Source: Monoplex corrugatus
Taxonomy: Eukaryota; Mollusca; Gastropoda; Littorinimorpha; Ranellidae
Assembly (NCBI GenBank): GCA_030674185.1
Contig: JAPXFY010000026.1
Coordinates: 57,795,794-57,859,793 of the forward strand
Length of the DNA: 64,000 nt
Reading direction: 5' to 3'
A program made the position numbers and the translations under genes. The notes under the pieces were generated by a model. That model had not been told where the DNA came from. It saw nothing but the letters and a program-made list of their open reading frames with translations, and ran no database searches. Below, piece by piece: positions 20,263 through 31,108 of this stretch. How positions within the stretch are numbered: the first letter of the stretch is position 1; the number at the start of each line of letters is the position of its first letter.

Positions 20263-20670
20263 CATGGAACTTGCATGTTTTTACGCTGCCATATGTACCA
20301 CTTGTTACAGATGAAGTTTAATGTAATCATTTATGTGTGCCTGGGATTGATGACATTTCATGCACACATGTAGATTATTTGAACGAAATGAGGAGGCCTT
20401 ACAAATATTTTAAACTTGAAATCTTTCATGTAAACGATTTTGCTTTGCTGATAGGTTTTATCGTTATGTTCTACTAAAATATGAATAAAAATAAGTTTTA
20501 AAAAATCTGCCATCATTATTTGGCAGACTCCGTGAGCTTGCCCAAAATGCTTTATGCTGGTTACTCTTGAAGCGATTAGAGGGAGGGAAGAGACCTATAA
20601 AAAGACAAAGATGACACCACTAGAATGATAGAAACATTAAGATGGACAGTAAACAGGCTAGTCTTCAATG

Positions 20671-20745
20671 TTGCGGGTGGGGATTGAAATCGAGATATCA
20701 GTCTGTGAGTCCACTGCTCTGTCACAAGATCCAACTAGCTCACAT
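20671..20745 (-). repeat. tRNA-like sequence, cluster unit 1
   Basis: On the minus strand it has an A-box-like GAGCTAGTTGG and a weak B-box GATTTCAATCC, with a possible anticodon loop ACTCACAG between them. The spacing is tRNA-like but the boxes are imperfect, so it is decayed. Confidence 0.5.
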
Positions 20746-20757
20746 TGAAGAAAACGT

Positions 20758-20840
20758 GGCCCGCCCGCCCAAGGGTTTGAACCCACAACCCGTGCATTAT
20801 GAGCACGGTGCTCTAATAACTAAACTGTTAGGCCACACAG
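20758..20840 (-). repeat. tRNA-like sequence, cluster unit 2
   Basis: On the minus strand TGGCCTAACAGTTTAG is followed by an anticodon-like loop CTCATAA (CAT, Met-like if aligned conventionally) and a good B-box GGGTTCAAACCC. Acceptor pairing is poor, with GC-rich GGGCGGGCGGG at the 3' side. Confidence 0.55.
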
Positions 20841-20849
20841 GAAGTACAA

Positions 20850-20920
20850 GCAAGGTACGAACCCACGCAGATATCAATTCAGTGGATCCTAAGTCCAACG
20901 CCTTAACCACTGGGCCACAC
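20850..20920 (-). repeat. tRNA-like sequence, cluster unit 3 (Leu-like)
   Basis: On the minus strand GTGTGGCCCAGTGGTTAAGG resembles the A-box end of Leu/Ser tRNAs. The stem-loop GTTGGA-CTTAGGA-TCCAC places TAG (Leu) in the anticodon position, and the arm ends with GCGTGGGTTCGTACC as a near-consensus B-box. No strong acceptor stem is seen. Confidence 0.6.
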
Positions 20921-20940
20921 AGTTCTACTTCAAAATTCGC

Positions 20941-21435
20941 CACTATAATCACAAATACGTTTTTATCAACATGTTATAATTTTCTCAAATATCCTTCTGG
21001 CCTCAATTTCATATAGTATGAATGCTTTGGCCTTCTTTAAAAAAAGCCTCCAGAAACTGACATCATCTGCTTCACAACAGCGCATCACAGATTGAATAAT
21101 TTTACATGTACGCTTAAACCAATCATAAAAATAACACTGCCACAACTACCAACTGGATCCACTATCTATAATCCATACACAATACAGCAATCACCAGTAT
21201 CATACAAAACACCCATGACAGGAGTGTGTCCAAGCTCTTCAGAATCATTTAGTGCTGGGCCTCATAAATTCCAATTCAAAGTTTACGAAAATTCAAACAC
21301 AACTCATTTCACAAGAAAAGGTCACCTGGCACTTCACAAAGTGGCTAATCTCCTTCTGGACCATGGCTTTACGCCCCATTTTCCCAGTGTCCAAATATTT
21401 TTCTCACTCAAAAGCACAGGAACAGCAAAACCAGT
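20941..21435. other. no gene recognised
   Basis: Ordinary intronic sequence with no supported coding or repeat feature. Confidence 0.4.
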
Positions 21436-21439
21436 TGCT

Positions 21440-21685
21440 TGTTCCTCTCTATCATTATCATCATCATCGTTGTCGTCGTCGTCCTCCTACTCCACGTCAT
21501 CAGCAAAATTTTCATCTTCAATATTTCTATATCATTATCACTGTCATCCTCCTCAGTATCACCACCGCCATTTCCATCATCATCATCACTATCATTATCA
21601 TCATCAAGAACAAGAACAAGAATAAGAACAACATCATCGTCGTCATCGTCCTCCTCCTCCTCTTCATCTTCGTCATCCGCAACAG

Positions 21686-21718
<33 letters not shown>

Positions 21719-21735
21719 TATCATTATCATCACCA
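21440..21735. repeat. (TCA/TCG/TCC)n trinucleotide-rich tract
   Basis: An imperfect microsatellite adjoins the 3' end of LINE-Z. Part of it (about 21680-21735, pure ATC) may be the element's own (ATG)n-like tail expanded after insertion. Poly-Asp, poly-Ser and poly-Ile frames are artefacts. Confidence 0.85.
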
Positions 21736-24700
21736 GTAGTAGTAGGCCTCCTTCGGTCATGACTGACCATGGACAAAGTACATCCGTTCTAATGTCTAGA
21801 TGGGCTGTCTGCTTGGTCCAAGCAGCGTCGCCTGTGACTGTACAGACCTATGCGAGAGAGGCAGTCTCTGCCGCAGCGGTCGCATGTGTATGCTGATGCT
21901 GGTCTGTTGGCTGTCATCCCTTTTCTGCGAACTCGCTTTTCTGCTGCAGCAGCTGACAGTTTGTCCTCACCAATCCGCAGCTGTTTCTTGAGAGTAGTTC
22001 TCCAGCTGTTGCGGTCGTCTGCGAGGTCCTCCCAGGACTCAGTGTTGATCTCAAACGCCTTCATGTCACGCTTGCAAACGTCTTTGTATCTCAGCTGTGG
22101 GCGGCCAATGTTTCTCTGCCCTGTGGCAAGCTCACCATAAAGGATGTCTTTTGGGATGTGACCATCTTCCATGCGGCGAACGTGGCCCAACCAGCGCAAC
22201 CGACGCTGTCTCAGCATGGTATGCATGGTTGGGAGGCCAGCGCAGGTTAGGACTTCGGTGTTGGTCACCTTGTCTTGCCAGGAAATGCCAAGTATGCGCC
22301 GTAGGCTTCTCAGGTGGAAGGTATTGAGCCTTTTCTCCTGATGAGCATGCGTGGTCCACGCCTCGCTGCCATACAGCAAGGTGCTGAGGACACAGGCGTT
22401 GTATACAGCCATCTTTGTCTTTGTGGTCAGCTTGGGATTTGTCCACACCCTTTGTGTGAGGCGGGGCTAGTGTTGTGGCTGCCTCCCCGATCCTCTTGTC
22501 GACCTCTGTGTCAAGGGAGAGGTTATCGGTGATGGTGGACCCAAGATATGTGAATTGATGGATGGCTTCAAGCTCGTAGTTATCAATGATGGCTGGTGGA
22601 GATGGCGTGTCTTGGCCCAGGACGTTTGTCTTCTTAAGACTGATGGTCAGACCAAAATCTTTGCAGGCCTGGGAGAAGCGGTCCATTAGTGACTGCAAGT
22701 CCCGCTGAGTATGGGTCACAACTGCGGCATCGTCAGCAAATAGCATGTCCCTGATGAGGGCTTCACGGACCTTTGTACTTGCTCTGAGGCGGGCGAGGTT
22801 GAAGAGCCTGCCATCTGATCTGGTCCGCAGGTGGATCCCTTCTTGCGCTGTGCTGAACGCATGCCTCAGGAGGAGAGCGAAGAAGATTCCAAAGAGGGTT
22901 GGGGACAGGACGCAGCCTTGTTTCACACCGCTGCGTACGTCGAAGGGCTTGGAGAGGTTTCCGTTGAACTGCACCATCCCTTTCATGTTTGAGTGGAAGG
23001 ACTCAATTAAGCTGTGCATTTTGGGGGGGGGGGGGGGGCAGCCGATTTTTCGGAGAGCCCTGAAGAGGCCATCTCTACTGACTAGGTCAAAGGCCTTGGT
23101 GAGGTCAATGAATGCCACATACAGGGGCATCCGCTACTCTCTGCACTTCTCCTGGATTTGACGAAGGGAGAAGACCATGTCTACCGTGGATCTCTCTGCT
23201 CGAAAACCACACTGTGATTCCGGGTAGACGCGTTCAGCCAGTTTCTGCAGGCGGATTAGGAGGACCCGAGCATAGACTTTGCCAACAATGCTGAGGAGCG
23301 AGATACCTCTGTAGTTGTTGCAGTCGCTCCTTTCGCCCTTGTTTTTGTACAGGGTGACGATCTTGACGTCCCTCATGTCCTGTGGTACAGCTCCCTCATT
23401 CCAACACTGACAGAGAACTGCGTGCAAAGGGTGCAGAAGAGAAGTCTTGCAGTGCTTGATGAGGTCTGGGGGAATTCTGTCGTTGCCAGGTGCCTTCCCT
23501 GATGCCAGGCTATCAATGGCCTTGCCGAGTTCGTCCGCAGTTGGCTCTGCGTCAAGTTCTTCCATTACCGGCATGCACTTGATGGCATCGAGGGCTAAGG
23601 GGGACATCATGTTCTGTGTGGAGTAGAGGTCGGAGTAGTGTTCCGCCCATCTTTCCATCTGTTGGCTAGGATTGCTGATTACTTCCCCAGTGGAGGATTT
23701 GAGGGGGCGATCTTGCTCTGTGTTGGTCCCAGTGCCTTCTTGATGCCATCATGCATTCCTCGGATGTTGCCTCTTTCAGCAGCATTCTGTATCTCTTCGC
23801 TGAGCTCAAACCAGTCGTGGGGACTTCACAGTTTTCTTCCCAAAGGTGGCCATTAGCAATGCGGTGCATGGTGTCTCGTAGCGTTTCCCATCTCTCAGTG
23901 GCAGAGTCTCTGGGCTGCAATGCATTGTATTCTCTCTGAAAGGCCTCTGCGAACTGTTCTACAAGATCTGGCTCAGACATCTTGCTGACGTCAATGCGAG
24001 GGTTCCCTTGTTTCTTTGAGCAGTGGAACTTCTTTGGTTGTAGCCTGATCTTGCAGCATACCAGAGAGTGGTCTGTGTCGCAGTCTGCGCTGTGATAAGA
24101 GCGAGTGTGGAGAACGTTTTTGATAGCGGCACGTCTTACTAGGATCAAATCCAGTTGGTGCCAATGTTTTGAGCGGGGATGCCTCCAGGAGACTTTGTGC
24201 TGAGGCTTCGTCTTGAAGAAGGAGTTGGCGATGCACAGTTCATGGCAGGCGCAAAACTCAAGCAGTCGCTGTCCATTCTCATTCATTTTCCCCACTCCAA
24301 AGGAACCGAGGCAGAAGGCCATGAGTCATTGTCTGCACCCACTCTGGCGTTGAAGTCGCCCAGGAGAACAAGTTGTTCTGTCCTGGGGATGTTCCTTATG
24401 GTTGATGCAAGATTTTCGTAGAACTCATCCTTGGTGTCTGGAGAGGCGGACAGAGTTGGGGCATAAACGGTGATGAGAGTGACATAGCCTTCGGTGGTGT
24501 TGAGGCGGAGAGTCAAGAGTCGTTCTGAACCGCCGCTGCCTGGTTCAATCATGTTCAGCAGGCTGTTCCTCACTGCAAAGCCTACCTTGTGCTCTCTTGG
24601 GGCATCAGAACTCTTTTCTTGCCAGAAGAAGGTGTAGTTCCTTTTCTTTAGTGTTCCTGAGTCAGTCAGCCGTGTTTCCTGCAGAGTGGCAATGTCCACA

Positions 24701-25590
24701 TTGAGCCTCTTTAGTTCGCTGTTTATGACGGCGGTTTTTCTGGCGTCGCTGATGTCTTGCAGACCTTGGGAGAGCCCAGGCATCATTGTTCGGGCATTCC
24801 AACAGCCCAGTTTCACTGCTAATCCTTTTCCTGATCCGTTTCTTGAATTTGAATTGTTCTTTTTGTTTGGTGCGGTAATTAACGACCTGCTTGTCAGATT
24901 TTCTCCAAATCTTATGCACCCAATGAAGAAGGCAGGTCGTGCGGGACAGCTTAGGTGGGCGGTAGCTGTCCAGTAAGACACGAAGGTCTCTCCCACCGTC
25001 AAAAGCAACCCCTGGCGTCAGCTCTACGCCAGTTGAGCAATGACTTATCACCGGTATCTGTTGCTTCCCGTGTTGTGCCGACACTAGTGTTAGTAGCGAG
25101 GCTGGAGTGTCCTCTCCAGGTCGTAGGTGCAGAGTGTTTGTGGATGAATGGACGGATGTAAGCCTGGGCAGTGTAATATGGAAGACAGGCTGTTGCCCAT
25201 GCAACTTGTCCCCCCTCTCCACCTCGCTGACAGATCCAAAGGAACAGCAGGGCTGTTACGTTTTGGTGCCAACGCGGCCGCAGGAGCTGCCGGAAAGTGA
25301 CAAAGTTTGCCATCCAACCGCCTTACGGGCCCCGCACCGGATTTACTGTCAGGGTTTACTCCCTTAGCTAGATGGCCGCGAGTAACTCTCCAGAGCTGGC
25401 GCCCTTTGATGGATCTAATTTATTTCCACCAGGGTTTCTAGCCACCCTCCTCACCATCCTCCTGAGAGGACTGGTGGGGTTGCTGGTTTAGTCGCCAGCA
25501 ATTCGACCCTGTGACAGGTAGTACTGGGTTTCAGGTTACCAGTAGCGGATACATCTATCCGACCTGACCTGATATCATCACCACCATCGA
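21736..25590 (-). mobile_element. LINE-Z: non-LTR element with endonuclease, RT and C-terminal zinc-finger motif
   Basis: On the minus strand there is a GC-rich 5' UTR (about 25590-25010, with GCTAAGGGAGTAAACCCTG near 25360), one long ORF split by lesions (25008-21789), a short 3' UTR ending GGAGGCCTACTACTACTGG, and a trinucleotide tail. At about 3.8 kb it is probably close to full length. The 5' border is approximate because the flank is also TCATCA-rich. Relatives in this window are at 2496-2890 and 8150-8890. It is antisense in intron 2 of the lectin gene. Confidence 0.75.
21789..25008 (-). pseudogene. LINE-Z ORF: APE endonuclease, RT, zinc finger (multiple lesions)
   Basis: Endonuclease: LGCWNARTMM, IATLQETRL, VTLITVYAPTLS and LLGDFNARVG (24283-25008), continuing in another frame with QLDLILVRR and CDTDHSLV. 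RT: GKAPGNDRIPPDLI, ESQCGFRAERSTVDM, YVAFIDLTKAFDLV (motif A), GVKQGCVLSPTLF (motif B) and FADDAAVV (motif C). The end (21789-22448) contains RRLRWLGHVRRM and a CDRC-x12-H-x3-C finger at about 21830-21893. Lesions are frame changes near 24300, 23700 and 22470, plus an in-frame TAG at 23134-23136 between KCRE and RMPLY. A G homopolymer at about 23023-23038 expands a Pro run in phase. The protein is not functional as it stands. Confidence 0.85.
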
Positions 25591-25669
25591 CATTATTCAT
25601 AACCATCATGACTATCATCAATACGGAGTTTGACAACGTGTGTCAAATAATCCCAAGGCTTCCTTTCAG

Positions 25670-25905
25670 GTGACGCATTGGAATATGTGTGGGTGTGGGT
25701 CGGTGCTGACGATATGGATAAGGACGGTCAGTTCGCCTGGAGAGATGGAACTCATCTTCCCAATGACAGTTCTCTGTGGGAACCTCATCATTATAAGCAA
25801 CCTGGTTTGGATTGTGTGGACATGGGTTCTTACTCATTTACAGATAAACTGTACACCTATAGATGTGATTACAATCAAAATTTCATCTGTCAGAAAAATC
25901 TGTAG
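25670..25905 (+). CDS. C-type lectin-like protein, exon 3 (C-terminal half of the CTLD)
   Basis: The exon encodes residues 183-260 and a TAG at 25903-25905. The acceptor TCCTTTCAG ends at 25669, in phase 1. It completes the C-type lectin fold: VWVWVGADD (the WIGL-type core strand), FAWRDGT, LWEPHHY at the long-loop site, Cys231 and Cys248 (expected pair) and the terminal NFICQK with Cys256 (expected pair with Cys154). The calcium/sugar site is unusual: E220-P221-H222 stands where EPN or QPD is usual, and the WND-type motif before Cys248 is replaced by LYTYR. Canonical calcium-dependent sugar binding is therefore doubtful. In molluscs such proteins are often immune or mucus components; that role is inference here. 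A (CA)n tract begins 20 bp after the stop. Confidence 0.8.
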
Positions 25906-25924
25906 ATATGAGCATTAGTCAGCA

Positions 25925-25929
25925 CACAC

Positions 25930-26020
<91 letters not shown>
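25925..26020. repeat. (CA)n microsatellite in the lectin 3' UTR
   Basis: Nearly pure CA dinucleotides immediately follow the stop codon region. Confidence 0.95.
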
Positions 26021-26591
26021 CAATAGGTATACATCTAGACAGATAAAGATGCTGCCTACATCTATGTGTTGTGTTCGATTATTTTTCCTCAAATGTTGTC
26101 AAGTCATATTTGACCGAAGAGTTATTGGCTAATTTACCTGTTCTTGTTTTCCCTGTTATTAAATTGTTCAAATATTTACTGGTCAACAGTACAGCATGGA
26201 ATCTCCGATGGGTAGATACAAGATCAAACTTTAAATCAACCCAACAACTTTTCTTGCCTAGCTGTAAATGCTTGCTTTACACCCATGGCAGGACTGATCG
26301 CTCTGTAGTGTTTTTGCATGTTAATATTCCCTGGGTGCTTCCAGTTTTAATTGGATCCGTAAGCGTCAAAATGTTTTAACTTTGCATCTTGCTTGTCACG
26401 ACTACGTTTGAGAAAAACATTGTATTTATCATTTAATTCTCTCCTGACTTTCTAATTTTTGTCAACAATTCGAAGTGAACATTAGACAGAAATCTGTAAC
26501 GCATTAACACTTGGGGACCATTCTTAAACTAATTCAGCTGTGTTGGGTGACGTAGACTAAATAATTTTACTCCTGAAATGTATTAGCATGC

Positions 26592-26597
26592 AATAAA
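26592..26597 (+). terminator. possible polyadenylation signal of the lectin gene
   Basis: AATAAA lies about 690 bp after the stop codon, with no earlier canonical AATAAA noticed downstream of the (CA)n tract. It is a candidate only. Confidence 0.35.
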
Positions 26598-26875
26598 GAG
26601 TCCAAGCTAGGCACACAAGACTGACGTTTGAGCAGTCGCGTGGTAAGTTGCCATGAGACTTGAAAACGATCATTCGGTTGTGAAGGAGTTTTGGGACCAA
26701 CATTCCCAGCAGGCTGTCTACAATACAAAGGAGTTCAGGTGTATTTGTACTGTCTCCTTTAGGCCTGGTTCGAGATATTTTTCAGTCTGTCAAGTCATAT
26801 TTGACTTGAGAATTGAGCTTATGGGCTAAGCCTGCCTAAGCTTATTTCATTTTTACGTGCACGCGCGCGCGCGGT

Positions 26876-26921
<46 letters not shown>

Positions 26922-27296
26922 GACAATTAGCTTGCGCATGTAAATACGCATACTCACGTGCGCACGCTCACACATATACATACACACGTAGGCCAACCGA
27001 CTGCGTAGAGCCATATCAGACTACAATCATTTCAAAACACACAATATTCCAACAAGATCAAGAGAGAGAGAGAGAGAGAGAGAGAGACAATGAAAATGAC
27101 AATGACAATGAAAATGATTCTTTATTTCCCAACGGTAAAAGCTATTGGCTAGAAGCCATTTTTCAAACTTGCCGTTGCTGTTCTACACACATGACATTTG
27201 TTTGCTGCAACAAGTACAGCTCAAGGAAAGATACATGTTGAATACTAAAATTAAGATAACATTACAATGACATCAAGAAACGTGCACAGCCAGCAC
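26598..27296. other. no gene; short microsatellites
   Basis: Holds a GC-flanked (CA)n at about 26866-26918 and a (GA)n at about 27061-27087. A segment near 26990-27030 resembles the reverse complement of about 7140-7180. Confidence 0.5.
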
Positions 27297-27328
27297 TTAA
27301 AAATAGACAGACAGACAGACAGACAGAC

Positions 27329-27367
<39 letters not shown>

Positions 27368-27714
27368 TAGATAGATAGATAGACAGATAGACAGATAGAT
27401 AGATAGATATATAGATAAATAGATAGATATATAGATAGATGAGCGACAGATAGATAAATATATAGACAGATAGATAGACAGATATATAGATATATAGATA
27501 TATAGATAGATACATACATACATACATACATAGATACATACATACATACATACATACATACATACATACATACATACATACATACATACATACATACATA
27601 GATTGATAGATAGATGAGCAAGTACATGAATTGATGAATAAGTAAATAAATATATAAAGATAATAACATCAATGATGATGCTGATGTTGATGATGATTAT
27701 GATGATGATGATAT

Positions 27715-27745
<31 letters not shown>

Positions 27746-27770
27746 CAACAATGGCTAACAGATAGATGAG
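27297..27770. repeat. compound tetranucleotide microsatellite (GACA/GATA/TACA) and TGA-rich tail
   Basis: Blocks of GACA, GATA and TACA repeats (27301-27600) are followed by GATGAT-rich sequence. Long Cys-Met-Tyr-Val or Leu-Ser-Ile-Tyr frames over it come from the tetranucleotide and are not genes. Confidence 0.95.
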
Positions 27771-27972
27771 CAAGCAAGCAAACAAAAAACAAAACAAAAC
27801 AAAAACGAACAAAAAGCAATGAAAAATAAAGAAGAAGCAAGAGAGAAACAAACACGTCATATATTCATTAACAAATCAACGCATATAATACAGAAAGAAA
27901 TACTGATTGGCTGTTTGGACTGCAGAAGTATTAATAATGGTAAAAAAAATAACCAAAAAAAAGTATCATTGT

Positions 27973-28066
<94 letters not shown>

Positions 28067-28072
28067 ACACAC
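27973..28072. repeat. (CA)n microsatellite
   Basis: Nearly pure CA dinucleotides. Confidence 0.95.
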
Positions 28073-28136
28073 ATTGACTAGATTAGATGTCATAGGTTGA
28101 AAGGCAGCTGACGTTATTGTTGCTAACTGAGGTAAT

Positions 28137-28647
28137 CTACGACACTGACGTCAGGTATTTAAACAAAGTAACTTTGAAGGAAGAGAATGATTGAGTGTTT
28201 GTGATATTTGCGGGGAGTGTGTCCCATAGTTGTTCACCAGAAAACGATAAACTACTTTTATATATGTCAATTCTTGGACGGATATTTTTGAATTGATTCT
28301 GTCTTGAGTTTGAGTATGATCGCACATTCTGATCAAACAAATTGAGAAGATATTGCGGAACACTCTTTTTTGATACTTTAAACATTGTGATACCTTTATT
28401 GAACATTAAATGTGACTTTAGAGGGAGGATTCCTAATTGTTTAAGTTTTTCATCTGTTGTTAAAATAGGATCTGGCATGATAAGTTTTGCTGCCTTGCTA
28501 TGTAAGGTGTTCAATTGTTTTAGATGAGCTTCACATGAGCTATCCCACGATGTAGAGACATAATCTACATGCGACTTAATATGAGCATTATAAAATAATT
28601 GGTGTGTGTTTGCATCTGTTAGATTTCTTAATTTGGACAGAATAAAT

Positions 28648-28650
<3 letters not shown>
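28137..28650 (-). pseudogene. CR1/jockey-like RT C-terminal fragment
   Basis: The minus-strand frame reads LHSKAAKLIMPDP, then KLKQLGILPLKSHLMFNKGI, then PQYLLNLFDQNV, RPRIDIYKSSLSFSGEQLW and a FKVTLFKYL end. This is the conserved tail of jockey/CR1-like polymerases. Upstream, at 28530-28640, QLFYNAHIKSHVDYVSTSWD fits the preceding RT block. The rest of the element is absent. It differs from CR1-A and CR1-B, so it is a third family. Confidence 0.8.
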
Positions 28651-28689
<39 letters not shown>

Positions 28690-28712
28690 GGGGAGAGAGA
28701 GAGAGAGAGAGT
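28650..28712. repeat. (GA)n microsatellite
   Basis: GA dinucleotides with two GGG interruptions. Confidence 0.95.
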
Positions 28713-28742
28713 TAAGTACAAAAAAAGGGAAAAGAAAATTAA

Positions 28743-29227
28743 GTACACGTACCAATGCATTCACTCACATAATCTAAAGAGAAGCTCCTGGCGCTGACCA
28801 CTCTGTCCAATTTATCACAGAGGGGATTTAAAAAACATACCTGAGCACAAATCTAAACATAACTGGATTTAAAAAAAAAATACCTGCATACAAATTTAAA
28901 CATAACTAAGGACACTCAAATTAATATAAAAACAGGCTTAAATTAACACCTAAATTACTTCTGCAGATCTCATTTCTCTAAAGCCAAAAATGTACTTAAT
29001 ACATGTACCTAATTATCAATCATAAGAGAAAGTACGTTAGGCTTTACCGATTACATACAGGTGAATGGACCAGCGAGGTAGAAAATGATAGGAAGAAATG
29101 ACAGAAAGCAAAGGAACAAGTCATAAACAAAGACTAAATGAGTGACAGAAAAGAGGAAATTTCTAGCACAGAATTTCCAGAAGGTAGGGATACTATTTAT
29201 ACTGAAAGAGCCCCCGGTATCCCCACG
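28743..29227 (-). repeat. interspersed repeat R2rep, copy 2
   Basis: Reverse-complement match to 6641-7090 over nearly the whole length, including the distal words ATAAATTGGACAGAGTGGTC and GAATGCATTG. It carries a small internal expansion (two TTTAAACATAACT-like units at 28845-28905). No coding potential. Confidence 0.65.
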
Positions 29228-29249
29228 GATGGGGGGAGGGGGTTGGAGG

Positions 29250-29410
29250 GTAGATAGACAGACAGACAGATTGATATAGACAGACAGACAGATAGATATA
29301 GACAGATACAGATTGAGAGACAGATACACGCACGGACTGACAGGAATAGACAGACAGACAGGCAGGCAGACAGACAGACAGACAGACAGACAGATAGATA
29401 GATATCTGGA
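29250..29410. repeat. (GACA/GATA)n microsatellite
   Basis: Imperfect tetranucleotide repeat directly next to R2rep copy 2. Confidence 0.9.
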
Positions 29411-30690
29411 TAGATCTAGATAGATAGACAAATATGAAACTGACCTGTTTATTTACATTTCACTTGCGTGGAAGGCGGCTGGAAGTAACTTTAAACTTTT
29501 GCGGAGTTTTGTCTTTTTTTTATTTTTTATTGATTGTTTGATTTTGTGTGTTTGTTTGTTTGTTTGTTTGTTCCCTATAACCTTGAATGCAGTGAACCAG
29601 ATCATTCACACACTGAGAATGGTGGCTTCAAATTTCATGAATTTATTCCCTACTTCATGGTACAAATTTTACTGCCATGCATTAACAGCGTGATTACGAT
29701 AGCAAAAGAGGTAGCTGTCTTTAAACGGACAATTAATTACATTTCAACGTTGTTTTTTGAGTGGCATACTATCGTGAATGTTTCTGGGTGGTGTTTGATA
29801 AATCGCACCGTATGTAGATATCACAGTTCTGTTTGATATTTCTCTGTGTATTAATCGTGTAATTTTCTAGTGTACACAATACAAACACGTTAAAATCGGT
29901 TTTATTTTGTTGTAAACTATTTTGTTGTAAATTTTGTGTGTGTTAATTTTCATAAATGCAAACGTTTTTTTCATAGAGTGCAAATAACTTGTGGTTTGAT
30001 GTTGCATTATGACGCTCTTTCTTTTCTCTTCCATTATCAGTGTACATTAATGATGTGTGATACATGTTTCTCGTAGTGATCTCACCAGTACTGTCTTTTC
30101 GTGGTACGTTTTGTGTGTGTGAGTTAACACACTAAAATCTACACAGTGTAATACAAGTTATAGCTAATCAATCAAACTAGTATATGTAAAATGAAATGAT
30201 ATCAAAAATCAAACATTGCATAGCAAATTCACTTTCTTTTCTAAAATTCACTGGTTTATCCAAATTGTTTCATTTAATTTCGACAGGTTTACAAGTTCAC
30301 CCCAATAATTATGGTGTTTTTCTTTTTTTAAATAACACGATGTGTGTTCTTGCTGTTTTGTAGTGGTTTATTATGGGCGTTGGAGCACACCGTTCGATAC
30401 AAAAATCATATCACTAGTCGACAAAAAAAGATTTAAAGATGCTTTCTTATATTGATCAACACACGGGAAATATATTAGTTCTCTTTCATTAGTGGATGAA
30501 TTGTCTTACAACAAAGATTTGTTACAGCCATTGTTTTTCAGCTGACGCTGATTGTTAACAATTTCACGAAAAATAATAATCCATATAACAGTGTTATTTT
30601 CAGCTTTAATATGTTGTCTCTTCGCCATTTGACAATAAAGTATTGTCATGAACATTAGCTGTAAAGATCTCTGTCAGCGAGTGAGTGTGA
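29411..30690. other. no gene recognised; AT-rich sequence
   Basis: About 1.3 kb without a supported feature. Short open frames (29499-29693, 29534-29836) have no recognisable domain. Confidence 0.45.
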
Positions 30691-31077
30691 ACGCACGCAC
30701 GCACGAGAAAGAGAAAGAGAAGGGGGTAGGGAGGGAGTGAGGGAGTGGAAAGAGAGAGACAGAGGGGATGAAAGATGGAGTGTGTGAGAGAGAGAGAGAC
30801 AGAAAGCGAGAGAAAGGACAGGGAGGAGGGACGGAGGGTGCGGAAAGAGAGAGACACAGGAGATGAAAACAGAATGAGAGAGAGAGAGGGGGGAAGGGGG
30901 GAGAGACGAAGACAGACAGGCAGACAGACAGACAGACAGACAGATAGATAGAGACAGAGAGGGAGGGGGGAGAGATAGAGTGAGAGAGAGAGAGAGAAAG
31001 AGGGAGAGATAGACAGACAGAGAACGAGGGAGAGAGACAGAAACAGAGAGAGAGAGAGAGGGAGAGAGGGAGGGAGG

Positions 31078-31108
<31 letters not shown>
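30691..31108. repeat. GA-rich low-complexity tract
   Basis: An imperfect (GAGA/GACA/GGGA)n purine tract borders the start of the S40 satellite. Leu-Ser-rich frames on the opposite strand are artefacts. Confidence 0.95.

Larger units (their letters stand above)
16214..20500 (+). mobile_element. decayed Tx1/L1-like LINE
   Basis: Fragments in the expected order show a whole ORF2 relic: NNFELKVKKVVKDDNG and NMYGPNKDSPSF (endonuclease, about 16270-16435), VGYWNLVLDP (about 16500), RLDFLFLSENL (about 16676), WKFNSSLLKEEHV (about 17170), RT motif A at 18300, a WxxLPD-type thumb region at 18976-19206, and GKLYIYYCKLNKTFP (about 20145). It ends near ATGAATAAAAATAAG (about 20480). Reading frames are broken everywhere. 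A foldback (16753-17060) and a CR1-A tail (18612-18683) have inserted into it. It lies in intron 2 of the lectin gene. Confidence 0.75.
9317..25669 (+). other. intron 2 of the lectin-like gene (16.4 kb)
   Basis: The intron is bounded by GTAAGA at 9317 and TCCTTTCAG ending at 25669, in phase 1. The CTLD sequence is contiguous across it (FLKQIFG then DALEYVWVWVG), so no missing exon is required. It contains a microsatellite, an intact-length RTE-like element, an R2/HERO-like fragment, a Tx1-like relic with a foldback, a tRNA-like cluster and a LINE-Z element. Confidence 0.75.

Noticed and set aside
20850..20920. Calling a functional tRNA-Leu gene
   Set aside because: The boxes and anticodon loop fit, but no full acceptor stem or clean variable arm could be paired by eye.
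27251..27751. Frames of 100-166 codons rich in Cys-Met-Tyr-Val or Leu-Ser-Ile-Tyr
   Set aside because: They come from tetranucleotide microsatellites with a 12-bp translation period.
29499..29836. Two overlapping frames of 64 and 100 codons
   Set aside because: The sequence has a GTTT repeat and AT-rich composition with no family resemblance. Their overlap in different frames suggests chance.
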